Positions 36,130-45,899 of a stretch of DNA of 64,000 bases are shown piece by piece. The position numbers and the translations under genes are program-made. The stretch is taken from contig NZ_CP042453.1 of the NCBI RefSeq assembly GCF_007993735.1, forward strand, positions 2,418,001 through 2,482,000, given 5' to 3'. The stretch is from Arenimonas daejeonensis. Lineage in GTDB: Bacteria; Pseudomonadota; Gammaproteobacteria; Xanthomonadales; Xanthomonadaceae. The notes under the pieces were generated by a model. It worked only from the letters and a program-made list of their open reading frames with translations. It did not search any database and was not told the origin of the DNA. The stretch's first letter is position 1. The number at the start of each line of letters is the position of its first letter.

Positions 36130-38624
36130 ATGAACGCGTCGCTGCTCGAAGCCAAACCCTCGCCTGCCGTCGGCCTGCGCACCCGCGCGCACAAGTTCGG
36201 CGGCAGTTCGCTGGCCGATGCCACGCGCATCCGCCACGTCGCCGGACTGCTGATGGCCGCCGACGAACCCGGCCAGGTGGCCGTGGTCTCGGCCATGCAG
36301 GGCGTGACCGATGCCCTGATCGCCCTGTCCGAAGCCGCCGCCGGCGGCCGCGACTGGCGCCCCGACTGGCAGGTGCTGCAGCAACGCCACGAAGACACTG
36401 CCCGCGCGCTGCTGGGCGAACAGGCGGCCGACACGCTGGCCTGGCTGCGCGGACAGTTCGAGGGATTGGCCGGCCTGTTGCAGGCCGTGTCCGTGCTCGG
36501 GTCGCCCGGACGACCTGCCTTTGAGCGCATCCAGGGCCTGGGGGAGGTGTTTTCATCGCGCCTGCTGTGGGCGCACCTGGCGGCCCGTGGCGCCACGCAT
36601 GCATTGCTCGATGCACGCGAGGTGCTGGTGGTGCGGCACGAAGAACTCGGCGTCGCGGTGGACTGGCCGCGTTCGCGCGCCAACCTCGCGCGCTGGCGCG
36701 ACGCCCACCCGCAGGCGCGCGTGGTGGCCACCGGCTTCATCGCCAGCAGCGAGGACGGCCTATCCACCGTGCTGGGCCGCAACGGCAGCGACTATTCCGG
36801 CGCCATCTTCGCGGCGCTGTTCGAGGCCGAGGAACTGCACATCTGGACCGATGTGGACGGCGTGCTGTCGGCCGACCCGCGCCTGGTGCCGGAAGCGGTC
36901 GCGCTGCCGGCGCTGAGTTACCGCGAAGCCTGCGAACTCGCCTATTTCGGCGCCAAAGTGATCCACCCGCAGACGCTGACGCCGGCGATCGCACGCAACC
37001 TGCCGGTGCTGATCCGCAACACCTTCCGTCCGGAACATCCCGGCACACGCATCACGGCCGACGGCGGACCTGGCGGTCCGGTGAAAGGCCTGACGCTGAG
37101 CCCCGGCCTGGCCCTGGTCAGCCTGGAAGGCGCCGGCCTGATCGGCGTGCCGGGCACGGCCGAACGTGTGTTCGCCGCGTTGCACGCCGCGCGCATCTCG
37201 GTGGTGATGATCTCGCAGGGGTCGTCCGAACATTCGATCTGCTGCGTGGTGCGCGAGGGCGAAGCCGCGGCGGCGGCCGCGGCGCTGTCGCGCGCCTTCG
37301 AACGCGAGCAGGCCGCGGGCCAGGTGCAGGGCGTGCAGCGCATCGGCGGCATCAGCGTGCTGGCGGTGGTGGGCGACGGCATGGCCGGTACGCCCGGCGT
37401 CGCCGCACGGCTGTTCGGCGCCCTGGCGCGGGCGCGGGTGAACGTGCGCGCGATCGCCCAGGGGGCATCGGAACGCAACATCTCGGTCGCGGTCGCGGCC
37501 GAAGACGCCACCCGCGCGCTGCGCGCCGCGCATGCCGCCTTCTGGCTGTCGGCGCAGACGGTGGCACTGGCGGTCATCGGCCCGGGCAAGGTCGGCGGCG
37601 CCCTGCTGGACCAACTGGATGCCGCGATGCCGCGCCTGCGCCGTGACGCCGGCCTCGACCTGAGGTTGCGCGTGCTGGCCGACAGCCGCCGCGCCTGGCT
37701 CGGCGAGCACGGTGCCGCCGGCGACTGGCGCATGCATCTCGCCGCCGCGCCTGCGGGCGACCTGGACGCCCTCGCACCGCACCTGCTCGGCGCGCACCTG
37801 CCACATGCGGTGATCGTGGACTGCAGCGCCAGCGACACCGTCGCCGAACGTTATGCCGGCTGGCTGGCCGCCGGCATCCACGTGATCACTCCGAACAAAC
37901 ACGCGGTGGCGGGTCCATGGCCACGGCGCCAGGCGATCGAGGCGGCCTGCCTGGCCGGTGGCGCACGCCTGCGCTACGAAGCCACGGTCGGCGCCGGCCT
38001 GCCGGTGATCCAGACCCTGCGCGACCTGCTCGACACCGGCGACCAGCTGGTGGCGGTCGAAGGCATCCTGTCGGGTACGCTGGCCTGGCTGTTCAACCGC
38101 TACGACGGTGCCTTGCCGTTTTCGGCCTTGGTGCGCGAGGCGCATGCACTGGGTTACACCGAACCCGATCCGCGCGAGGACCTGTCGGGCATGGACGTGG
38201 CGCGCAAGCTGGTGATCCTGGCGCGCGAGGCCGGGCTGGCGTTGTCGCTGGACCAGGTGCAGGTCGAGAGCCTGGTGCCCGAAGCGATGCGCGGCGGACC
38301 ACGCGAACAGTTCATGGCGACCTGGAACAACTGGACGCGCCACTGCACGAACGCCTGAAGTCAGCCCGCGACCGCGGCGCCGTGCTTCGTTATGTCGCCC
38401 GACTCGGGCAGGATGGCCAGGCCCGCGTGGCCCTGGCCGAACTGCCGGCCGACCACGCCTTCGCCCACCTGCGACTGACGGACAACATCGTGCAGTTCAC
38501 CACCCGGCGTTACCGCGACAATCCGCTGATCGTGCAGGGCCCGGGCGCGGGGCCCGAAGTCACGGCCGCCGGCGTGTTCTCCGACCTGCTGCGGCTGGCG
38601 GCCGCACTGGGGGCGCGACTGTGA
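36130..38624 (+). CDS. thrA: Bifunctional aspartate kinase/homoserine dehydrogenase (frame interrupted)
   Basis: About 832 residues after correction. Aspartate kinase: [40 protein letters not shown]. Two ACT domains at about 320-460, one with [15 protein letters not shown] and the other with [15 protein letters not shown]. Homoserine dehydrogenase: [50 protein letters not shown]. The frame breaks at 38315-38316. One extra G gives [20 protein letters not shown], and the frame continues to GARL. GGAGG lies 5 bases before the ATG. First enzyme of the threonine branch, usually inhibited by threonine through the ACT domains. Confidence 0.94.
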
Positions 38625-39547
38625 GCAGCGACATCGCGTGCGCGTTCGCGCCGGCTTCGGTCGGCAATGTCGGGGTCGGTTTCGACATCCCAGGGCACAG
38701 CCTGGCCGGACCCGGCGACCGCGCCACCGTGCGCCGCATCGCCGAACCGGTGGTGCGCATCGCGGCGATCCGCGGCACCGTCACCACGCTGCCGCTCGAA
38801 GCCGCGCGCAATACCGCCGGTGCCGCGTTGCTGTCATTGCGCGAGGGACTGGGCCTGGACGGGGGTTTCGAACTCGAACTCGACAAGGGCATCCCGCTGG
38901 GTTCGGGCCTGGGTGGTTCGGCCGCGTCCTGCGTGGCGGCATTGGTGGCGGCGAACGCACTGCTCGACACGCCGCTGTCGCGCGAGGCGCTGTACCCGCA
39001 TGCGTTGGCCGGCGAAGCCGTGGCCAGCGGCGGCCGCCACGGCGACAACGTCGGGCCGATGCTGTTGGGCGGACTGGTGCTGGCCACCGCCGACCGCCTG
39101 ATGCAGGTGCCGGTACCGGCGTCCTGGACCTGCGTCGTGGTGCATCCGCATTTCGTGCTGGAAACCCGCGAGGCGCGCGCGGCGCTGGCCGGTGCCTATG
39201 CGCTGGGCGAGTTCGTCGCGCAAAGTGCTTCACTCGCACAAGTGCTGCTGGGCTGCGAGCGCGGCGATGCGGCGCTGGTGCGCGCCGGCCTGCACGACAC
39301 CCTGGTCGAACCGCGGCGTGCGCGCCTGATCCCCGGTTTCGCGGCGGTCAAACAGGCAGCGCTGGACGCCGGCGCACTGGGCGCCAGTATTTCCGGCGCC
39401 GGCCCCAGCGTGTTCGCCTGGTTCGAACATCAAACGCAGGCGCGGATGGCCGGCATCGCCATGGCGGCCGCCTTCTCCTCCGCTGGCCTTTCCAGCGACC
39501 TCCACGTTTCCCCCGTGGCCGGCCCGGCCGCACAGGTGATGGCATGA
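38621..39547 (+). CDS. thrB: Homoserine kinase (GHMP family)
   Basis: 308 residues. Phosphorylates homoserine. GHMP motifs: [15 protein letters not shown] at the N-terminus, ATP loop [19 protein letters not shown], and C-terminal [17 protein letters not shown]. The GTG start at 38621 overlaps the thrA stop (GTGA), and its stop overlaps the thrC ATG. An intact frame. Confidence 0.95.
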   Translation: MSSDIACAFAPASVGNVGVGFDIPGHSLAGPGDRATVRRIAEPVVRIAAIRGTVTTLPLEAARNTAGAALLSLREGLGLDGGFELELDKGIPLGSGLGGSAASCVAALVAANALLDTPLSREALYPHALAGEAVASGGRHGDNVGPMLLGGLVLATADRLMQVPVPASWTCVVVHPHFVLETREARAALAGAYALGEFVAQSASLAQVLLGCERGDAALVRAGLHDTLVEPRRARLIPGFAAVKQAALDAGALGASISGAGPSVFAWFEHQTQARMAGIAMAAAFSSAGLSSDLHVSPVAGPAAQVMA

Positions 39548-40835
39548 AGATGATCAGCACGCGCGGCCTGTCGCCGCCGGTGACCGCCAGCGAAGCGATG
39601 ACCGCCGGCCTGGCGCCCGACGGCGGGCTGTACATGCCCTCGTCGCTGCCGCGCCTGGCGCCCGAGGATTTCGCCGGTTTGACGCACCTGCCGATGATCG
39701 CCGAACGACTGCTGCGGGATTTTTCGCCGACGACGTGCTGGCGCCGGAACTGGCGGCGATCTGTCGCGCCGCCTTCACCGTCGAGCCACCGCTGCGGCCG
39801 TTCGGCAACGAGGGGGATTACCTGCTCGAGCTGTTCCATGGCCCGACCGCGGCCTTCAAGGACTACGGCGCCGGGTTCCTCGCCGCGGGCCTTGCCGCGC
39901 TGGCGCCGCGCGAGCAGGAACTGACCATCGTGGTCGCGACTTCGGGCGACACCGGCGCGGCGGTGGCGGCGGCCTTCCACGGCCGGCCCGGTTTCCGCGT
40001 GCTGATCCTGTATCCGCAGGGCCGGGTGTCGCCGCGCCAGGCGCATCAGCTCGGATGTTTCGACGGCAATGTGCGTGCCTTCCGCGTGGCCGGCAGCTTC
40101 GACGACTGCCAGCGCCTGGCCAAGGCGGTGCTGGCCGACAACGAGCTCAAGCAGGACGTGCCGCTGAGTTCGGCCAACAGCATCAGCCTGGGCCGCCTGC
40201 TGCCGCAGATGGCCTATTACGCCCAGGCCAGCCTGTCGCACTGGCGTGCGCACCGGCGTCCGCTGGGCTTCGTGGTGCCCACCGGCAATCTGGGCAATGC
40301 CCTCGCCTGCCTGCTGGTGCGCCACATGGGCCTGCCGGTCGGCGGCATCGTGCTGGCGGGCAATGCCAACCAGGTGCTGGCGGAATTTTTCGCAGGTGGT
40401 GAATACCGCCCGCGCCCCGGCATCCCGACCCTTGCCAATGCCATGGACGTGGGATCGCCGAACAATTTCGAGCGCCTGGACTGGCTGTTCCCGGACGAGC
40501 CGGAGCTGCGTCATGCCCTGCGGGCCGAATCGGTGGACGACCGGGCGATCGAGGCCACCATCCGCGCCAGCCACACGCGCATCGGCGAGACGATCTGCCC
40601 GCACACGGCGACCGCCGTGCAGGTGCTGCAGCGTCTGCGCGCACGCGGCGAAACCGGCGACTGGTGCGTGGTGGCCACCGCCCACCCGGCCAAGTTCCCG
40701 GAAGTGGTCGAGCCCCTGGTCGGCGCCCCGGTGCCCCTGCCCCCGGCCCTCGCGGCCATGCTCGAGCGACCCAGCCAGGCCGAACCGCTGGCCGCCGACG
40801 AACCGGCCCTGAAGGCCCTGCTGCGGGCCTGGTAG
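39544..40835 (+). CDS. thrC: Threonine synthase (frame interrupted)
   Basis: PLP enzyme converting O-phosphohomoserine to threonine. About 430 residues after correction. Motifs: [20 protein letters not shown] and [14 protein letters not shown] at the N-terminus, PLP lysine in [53 protein letters not shown]. The frame breaks in the T5 run at 39720-39724. A sixth T gives [20 protein letters not shown]. Its ATG overlaps the thrB stop. Last gene of the thr operon; tRNA-Arg follows. Confidence 0.94.
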
Positions 40836-40854
40836 GGAGCGGGCGGGGGTTTCT

Positions 40855-40862
40855 GCGATAAT
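40855..40862 (+). promoter_or_regulatory. Extended -10 element of the tRNA-Arg gene
   Basis: TG-C-GATAAT (40854-40862), an extended -10 in GC-rich DNA, 11 bases before the mature tRNA. No clear -35. Confidence 0.5.
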
Positions 40863-40872
40863 CCGCGGGCCT

Positions 40873-40949
40873 GGCCCCGTAGCTCAGCTGGATAGAGCGT
40901 CCCCCTCCTAAGGGGAAGGTCGTACGTTCGAATCGTATCGGGGCCGCCA
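40873..40949 (+). tRNA. tRNA-Arg (anticodon CCT)
   Basis: 77 bases with encoded CCA. Acceptor GGCCCCG / CGGGGCC is fully paired. D-arm GCTC-AGCTGGATA-GAGC. Anticodon loop CTCCTAA in a stem CCCC/GGGG: anticodon CCT reading the rare codon AGG. T-arm CGTACG-type with TTCGAAT. All parts pair well. It lies between thrC and the aldehyde dehydrogenase gene. Confidence 0.95.
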
Positions 40950-40991
40950 TTCTTATTTCGGCCGCTTGCGGCCACCCGTTCGGAGCCTTCC

Positions 40992-42522
40992 ATGTCCCAT
41001 CCCGTCCTTCCGCGCTTGGCCTGACCGGCCAGGAATCCGGCACCTATCTCGGCCACGGCGAGTGGTCCAAGACCCGCGACGCCGGCGTCATCGAACCGGT
41101 CAACCCGAGCAATGGCGAGGTGCTGGGCAAGGTCTACGCCTCGTCCCAGGCCGACTACGACCTGATCCTCGAGCGCGCCCAGGCCGCCTTCAAGGTCTGG
41201 CGCACCACGCCGGCGCCCAAGCGCGGCGAAGCCATCCGCCTGTGCGCGGATGCGCTGCGCAAGCACAAGGACGCGCTGGGTTCGCTGGTGGCGCTGGAGA
41301 TGGGCAAGTCAAGCCGGAAGGCGACGGCGAAGTGCAGGAGATGATCGACATCGGCGAGTTCGCCGTCGGCCTGTCGCGCCAGCTCTACGGCCTGACCATG
41401 CACTCCGAGCGCCCGGGCCACCGCATGTACGAGCAGTACCAGCCGCTCGGCATCGTCGGCATCATCTCGGCGTTCAACTTCCCGGTCGCCGTGTGGGCCT
41501 GGAATTCGTTCCTGGCCGGCGTCTGCGGCGACATCTGCATCTGGAAGCCCTCGCCCAAGACCCCGCTGTCGGCGATCGCCTCGATGAAGATCTGCAACGA
41601 AGCCCTGCAGGCCGGCGGCTTCCCGGACATCTTCTTCCTGTTCAACGACGGCGGCACCGAGCTGGCGCAGACCTTCGTGGACGACAAGCGCATCCCGCTG
41701 ATCAGCTTCACCGGTTCGACCAAGGTCGGCCGCATGGTCGGCGAGCGCGTCGCACGCCGCATGGGCCGCTCGCTGCTCGAGCTGGGCGGCAACAACGCCA
41801 TCATCGTCGACCCGTCGGCCGACCTGAAGCTGGCCATCCCGGCCATCGCCTTCGGCGCCGTCGGCACCGCCGGCCAGCGCTGCACCACCACCCGCCGCTG
41901 CTTCATCCACGAGTCGATCTACGACGACGTGCTGGCCAAGCTCATCGCGGCCTACAAGCAGGTCGAGAAGAAGATCGGCGACCCGACCGACCCGGCCAAC
42001 CTGATGGGCCCGCTCAACAGCTCCGACGCGGTGGATGCCTACCTCGACGCCGTGGCCAAGGCGAAGGCCAGCGGCGGCAAGGTCGAGACCGGCGGCGGCA
42101 AGATCGAGCGCCCGGGCAACTTCGTGCTGCCCACCATCGTCACCGGCCTGAAGAACAGCGATGAAATCGTCCAGCACGAGACCTTCGCGCCGATCCTGTA
42201 CGTGATGAAGTACAAGACGCTGGACGAGGCCATCGACATGCAGAACGACGTGCCGCAGGGCCTGTCGTCGGCGATCTTCACCACCAACCTCAAGGCGGCC
42301 GAGGCCTTCCTGGCGGCGTCGGGCTCCGACTGCGGCATCGCCAACGTCAACATCGGCACCTCGGGCGCCGAGATCGGCGGCGCCTTCGGCGGCGAGAAGG
42401 AGACCGGCGGTGGCCGCGAATCCGGCTCCGACGCGTGGAAGGTCTACATGCGTCGCCAGACCAACACCATCAACTATTCGGACGCGCTGCCGCTGGCCCG
42501 GGGCATCAAGTTCGACCTCTGA
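40992..42522 (+). CDS. Aldehyde dehydrogenase, ALDH7-like (two frame interruptions)
   Basis: About 510 residues after correction, NAD-dependent. Motifs: [38 protein letters not shown], catalytic Glu in [13 protein letters not shown], catalytic Cys in [20 protein letters not shown], and C-terminal [19 protein letters not shown]. The double-Thr after the Cys is typical of the ALDH7/piperideine-6-carboxylate dehydrogenase group in lysine catabolism. The frame breaks at about 41008 (restoring [17 protein letters not shown]) and about 41308 (restoring [14 protein letters not shown]). Substrate assignment is by family only. Confidence 0.87.
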
Positions 42523-42531
42523 GGACTGAGC

Positions 42532-42876
42532 ATGGACCCGCAGAACCTGCCGCCGCCCGCCCCCGCCACCCCGGCGCCGGCCGCTCCCTTCCGGCAGACC
42601 AGCGCACTGGCCATCACCAGCCTGATCGCCGGCGTCCTCGGCTGGACCCTGCTGCCCTGGCTGGGCAGCCTGGTGGCGGTGATCACCGGCCACCTGGCCC
42701 GCGCCGAGATCCGCCGCAGCCCGGACACCCTGGAGGGCGATGGCCTGGCCATCGCCGGCCTGGTGCTGGGCTGGGTGATGATCGCGCTGAGCGTGCTGAC
42801 CATCCTGGCGGTGATCCTGTTCTTCGGGGGACTGGCCGTGCTGCTCGGCTTCCTCGGCATCAGCGGCCAGCTCTGA
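42532..42876 (+). CDS. DUF4190 small membrane protein
   Basis: 114 residues. A Pro/Ala-rich N-terminus (about 1-22), then two membrane regions: TSALAITSLIAGVLGWTLLP (about 23-50) and LAIAGLVLGWVMIALSVLTI (about 73-100). Between them lies a short loop with GHLARAEIRRSPDTLEGDG, the DUF4190 signature. The function is unknown. It sits 9 bases after the aldehyde dehydrogenase stop and 11 bases before pyrD. Confidence 0.87.
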   Translation: MDPQNLPPPAPATPAPAAPFRQTSALAITSLIAGVLGWTLLPWLGSLVAVITGHLARAEIRRSPDTLEGDGLAIAGLVLGWVMIALSVLTILAVILFFGGLAVLLGFLGISGQL

Positions 42877-42887
42877 GCCGCTGACGC

Positions 42888-43922
42888 ATGTATTCACTCG
42901 CGCGACCCTTCCTCTTCCACCTCGACGCCGAACGGGCCCACGGCCTGGGACTCAAGGCGCTGGAAGCCGCCTATCGCAGCGGCCTGAACCCGCTGCTGGC
43001 CGGCCGGCCGAAACCGCTGCCGACAAAAGTGATGGGCCTGGACTTCCCGAACCCGGTCGGCTGCGCCGCCGGCCTGGACAAGAACGGCGCCCACGTGGAC
43101 GCCCTGCTGGCACTGGGCTTCGGATTCGTCGAGGTCGGCACCACCACGCCGCGCCCGCAGGAGGGCAACCCGAAGCCGCGCATGTTCCGGCTGCCCGAGC
43201 ACAGCGCCGTCATCAACCGGCTGGGCTTCAACAACGAAGGCGTGGACGCGCTGGTGCGAAATGTCTCGAAGGCGCGCCGCAAACACGGTCTGCTGGGCAT
43301 CAACATCGGCAAGAACAAGGACACGCCGAACGAGGATGCGGCCGACGACTACCTGTATTGCCTCGAGCGGGTCTATCCGCTGGCCGACTACATCACGGTC
43401 AACATCTCCTCGCCCAACACCGCCGGCCTGCGCGAGCTGCAGGAAGAACAGGCGCTGCGCCAGCTGGTCGGCACGCTGCGCGAGGCGCAGGAAAAACTCG
43501 GTGCACAGCACGGCAAGCGGGTGCCCATGCTGGTGAAGGTCGCACCCGACCTGTCCGACGAAGACATCGACGCCTGCGGGCGCGTGCTGGGCGACCTGCA
43601 GGTGGACGGCGTGATCGCCACCAACACCACCGTGGACCGGCTGCCGGTGGAACGCCACCGCCTGGCGGGCGAAGCGGGCGGACTGTCGGGCGCGCCGCTG
43701 TACGGCAAGTCCACCGCGGTGCTGCGGCGCATGCGCGCGCGCCTGGACCCGGCCATCCCGATGATCGGCGTGGGCGGCATCCTGAGCGGCGCCGATGCGG
43801 CCGGCAAGATCACCGCCGGCGCCCGGCTGGTGCAGTTCTACACCGGCATGGTCTATCGCGGGCCGGAACTGATCGGCGAATGCGTCGGTGCCATCCGGCG
43901 CCTGCGCGAGGGCCACCCATGA
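42888..43922 (+). CDS. pyrD: Dihydroorotate dehydrogenase (quinone), class 2
   Basis: 344 residues, FMN enzyme at the inner membrane. N-terminal amphipathic helices ([20 protein letters not shown]) mark class 2. Core: [53 protein letters not shown] with the catalytic Ser, and [20 protein letters not shown]. Its stop overlaps the murB ATG, so the two are coupled. Works with the dihydroorotase-like gene at 17633-18967. Confidence 0.96.
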   Translation: MYSLARPFLFHLDAERAHGLGLKALEAAYRSGLNPLLAGRPKPLPTKVMGLDFPNPVGCAAGLDKNGAHVDALLALGFGFVEVGTTTPRPQEGNPKPRMFRLPEHSAVINRLGFNNEGVDALVRNVSKARRKHGLLGINIGKNKDTPNEDAADDYLYCLERVYPLADYITVNISSPNTAGLRELQEEQALRQLVGTLREAQEKLGAQHGKRVPMLVKVAPDLSDEDIDACGRVLGDLQVDGVIATNTTVDRLPVERHRLAGEAGGLSGAPLYGKSTAVLRRMRARLDPAIPMIGVGGILSGADAAGKITAGARLVQFYTGMVYRGPELIGECVGAIRRLREGHP

Positions 43923-44962
43923 GCGGCTACCAACTGGCGGAGAACGTTTCGCTGGCCGGCCGCAACACCTTCCGGGTCGCGGCCCGGGCCGCGATGATGG
44001 CCGACGTGTCGCGCGCCGACGCGCTGGCCGGGCTGTTCGAATTCGCGATGCTGCGCGAGGGCCCGGTGCTGGTGCTGGGCGAAGGCAGCAACCTGCTGTT
44101 CGCCGGTGATTTCCCCGGCGTGGCGGTCTGCCTGACGATGGCCGGCGTGGGCATCGTGCAGGAAGACGGCGGCAGCGCCCTGGTGCGTGCCGAAGCCGGC
44201 ATGAACTGGAACGACCTGGTCGGCTGGACCCTGGCGCGCGGCCTGTGCGGGCTGGAGAACATGGCCCTGATCCCGGGCACGGTCGGCGCCGCGCCGATCC
44301 AGAACATCGGCGCCTATGGCGTCGAGGTCGGCGAATTCGTCGAGACGGTCGAGGCCTTCCAGCGCGACACCGGCCAGGTCAAGCGCATCGCCGCCACCGA
44401 CTGCGGCTTCGGTTACCGCGACAGCCTGTTCAAGCGCGAGAGCGAACGCTGGGTGGTGACCGCACTGGAGCTGCGCCTGCCGCGTGAACGCGATCTGCGG
44501 CTCGACTACGCCGGCGTGAAGGAAGAGCTGGCGGCAATGGGCATCGCGACGCCGCGTGCGGTGCACGTGGCCGAGGCCATCAGCCGCATCCGCACCCGCA
44601 AGCTGCCCAACCCGGCCGTGCTGGGCAACGCCGGCAGCTTCTTCAAGAACCCGGTGGTGGATGCCGCCACCGCCGAGACGATGAAGGCGGAACATCCGCT
44701 GCTGCCCGTGTTCCCGGGCAGCGACGGCCAGCGCAAGCTCTCCGCCGCCTGGCTGATCGAGGCCTGCGGCTGGAAGGGTTTCCGCGAAGGTGATGCCGGC
44801 GTCGCCGCGCAGCACGCCCTGGTGCTGGTCAACCACGGGCAGGCCAGCGGCGCACAACTGCTCGACCTGGCCCGGCGCATCGCCGCCTCCGTGCGGGAGC
44901 GCTTCGGCGTGGCGCTGGAACCGGAGCCGCGCATCATCGGCGCCCGCTTCGACACCCCTTGA
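43919..44962 (+). CDS. murB: UDP-N-acetylmuramate dehydrogenase, MurB type I
   Basis: 347 residues. FAD enzyme reducing UDP-GlcNAc-enolpyruvate for peptidoglycan. Motifs: [61 protein letters not shown] (the Tyr loop of type I enzymes), and [13 protein letters not shown] with the catalytic Ser. The ATG overlaps the pyrD stop. The next gene follows at once. Confidence 0.95.
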   Translation: MSGYQLAENVSLAGRNTFRVAARAAMMADVSRADALAGLFEFAMLREGPVLVLGEGSNLLFAGDFPGVAVCLTMAGVGIVQEDGGSALVRAEAGMNWNDLVGWTLARGLCGLENMALIPGTVGAAPIQNIGAYGVEVGEFVETVEAFQRDTGQVKRIAATDCGFGYRDSLFKRESERWVVTALELRLPRERDLRLDYAGVKEELAAMGIATPRAVHVAEAISRIRTRKLPNPAVLGNAGSFFKNPVVDAATAETMKAEHPLLPVFPGSDGQRKLSAAWLIEACGWKGFREGDAGVAAQHALVLVNHGQASGAQLLDLARRIAASVRERFGVALEPEPRIIGARFDTP

Positions 44963-44999
44963 GCACCACCGCCGACACCCCGAATCGCGCGCCGGCGAC

Positions 45000-45893
45000 G
45001 TGCGCCGCGCGGTGGCGCTGATGACCGCCAGCACCGTGCTGTTCGGCTGCATGGCCGTCTGCATCCGCCTGGCCTCCGAGCAGCTGCATCCGTTCGAGAT
45101 CGCCTTCTTCCGCAACTTCTTCGGCTTCGTGTTCATCCTGCCGATGCTGTTCCGGCACGGCCCGAAGATCCTGCGCACGACCAAGCTGCCCTTCTACCTG
45201 CTGCGCTGCCTGATAGGCATCGTGTCGATGCTGGCCGGCTTCTGGGCGATCGTGAACCTGCCGCTGGCGCAGGCGATCGCACTGTCGTACTCGACGCCGC
45301 TGTTCGTCACCATCGGCGCGGTGCTGGTGCTGGGCGAGATCGTGCGTGCGCGGCGCTGGACCGCGGTGCTGGTCGGCTTTATGGGCGTGCTGGTGATCGT
45401 GCGCCCCGGCAGCGACGCCTTCACCGCCGGCAGCCTGGTGGCGCTGCTGGCGGCCGTGGCCAGCGCCAGCGTGGCGATCAGCATCAAGTTCCTGTCGCGC
45501 ACCGAACACCCCGACGCGATCGTGCTCTACACGACCATGCTGTGGGTGCCGATGTCGCTGGTGCCGGCGCTGTTCTACTGGGAAACGCCGGTCGGCATCA
45601 CCTGGCTGTGGATCGTGCTGGCGGGATTCCTGGGAACCACCGCGCACATGTGCTGGACCCGCGCGCTGAAGCTGGGCGATGCGTCCATGCTGACGCCGAT
45701 CAGCTTCCTGCAGATCATCGTCGTCGCCGTGTTCGGCTACGTGCTGTTCGGCGAGGCCCTGGACCGCTGGACGGTGCTGGGCGCGGCGATCGTGTTCGGC
45801 TCCAACGTCTACATCGCCCGGCGCGAGGCGCGGCTGGCGCGCCAAGCCGTCACCGACCCCGAGATCAACCAGGAAACACCGGCGCCGCGTTGA
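45000..45893 (+). CDS. DMT-superfamily (EamA) transporter
   Basis: About 297 residues with ten predicted membrane segments in two EamA repeats (for example LMTASTVLFGCMAVCIRLAS and LGTTAHMCWTRALKLGDASM). It probably exports or imports a small metabolite; the substrate is unknown. The start is uncertain: GTG 45000, GTG 45012 or ATG 45021 are possible, all without a strong RBS. A TTG overlapping the murB stop in another frame would suggest that a base is missing between 44960 and 45000. The gene ends 6 bases from the converging kinase gene. Confidence 0.82.
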   Translation: MRRAVALMTASTVLFGCMAVCIRLASEQLHPFEIAFFRNFFGFVFILPMLFRHGPKILRTTKLPFYLLRCLIGIVSMLAGFWAIVNLPLAQAIALSYSTPLFVTIGAVLVLGEIVRARRWTAVLVGFMGVLVIVRPGSDAFTAGSLVALLAAVASASVAISIKFLSRTEHPDAIVLYTTMLWVPMSLVPALFYWETPVGITWLWIVLAGFLGTTAHMCWTRALKLGDASMLTPISFLQIIVVAVFGYVLFGEALDRWTVLGAAIVFGSNVYIARREARLARQAVTDPEINQETPAPR

Positions 45894-45899
45894 CCGGCG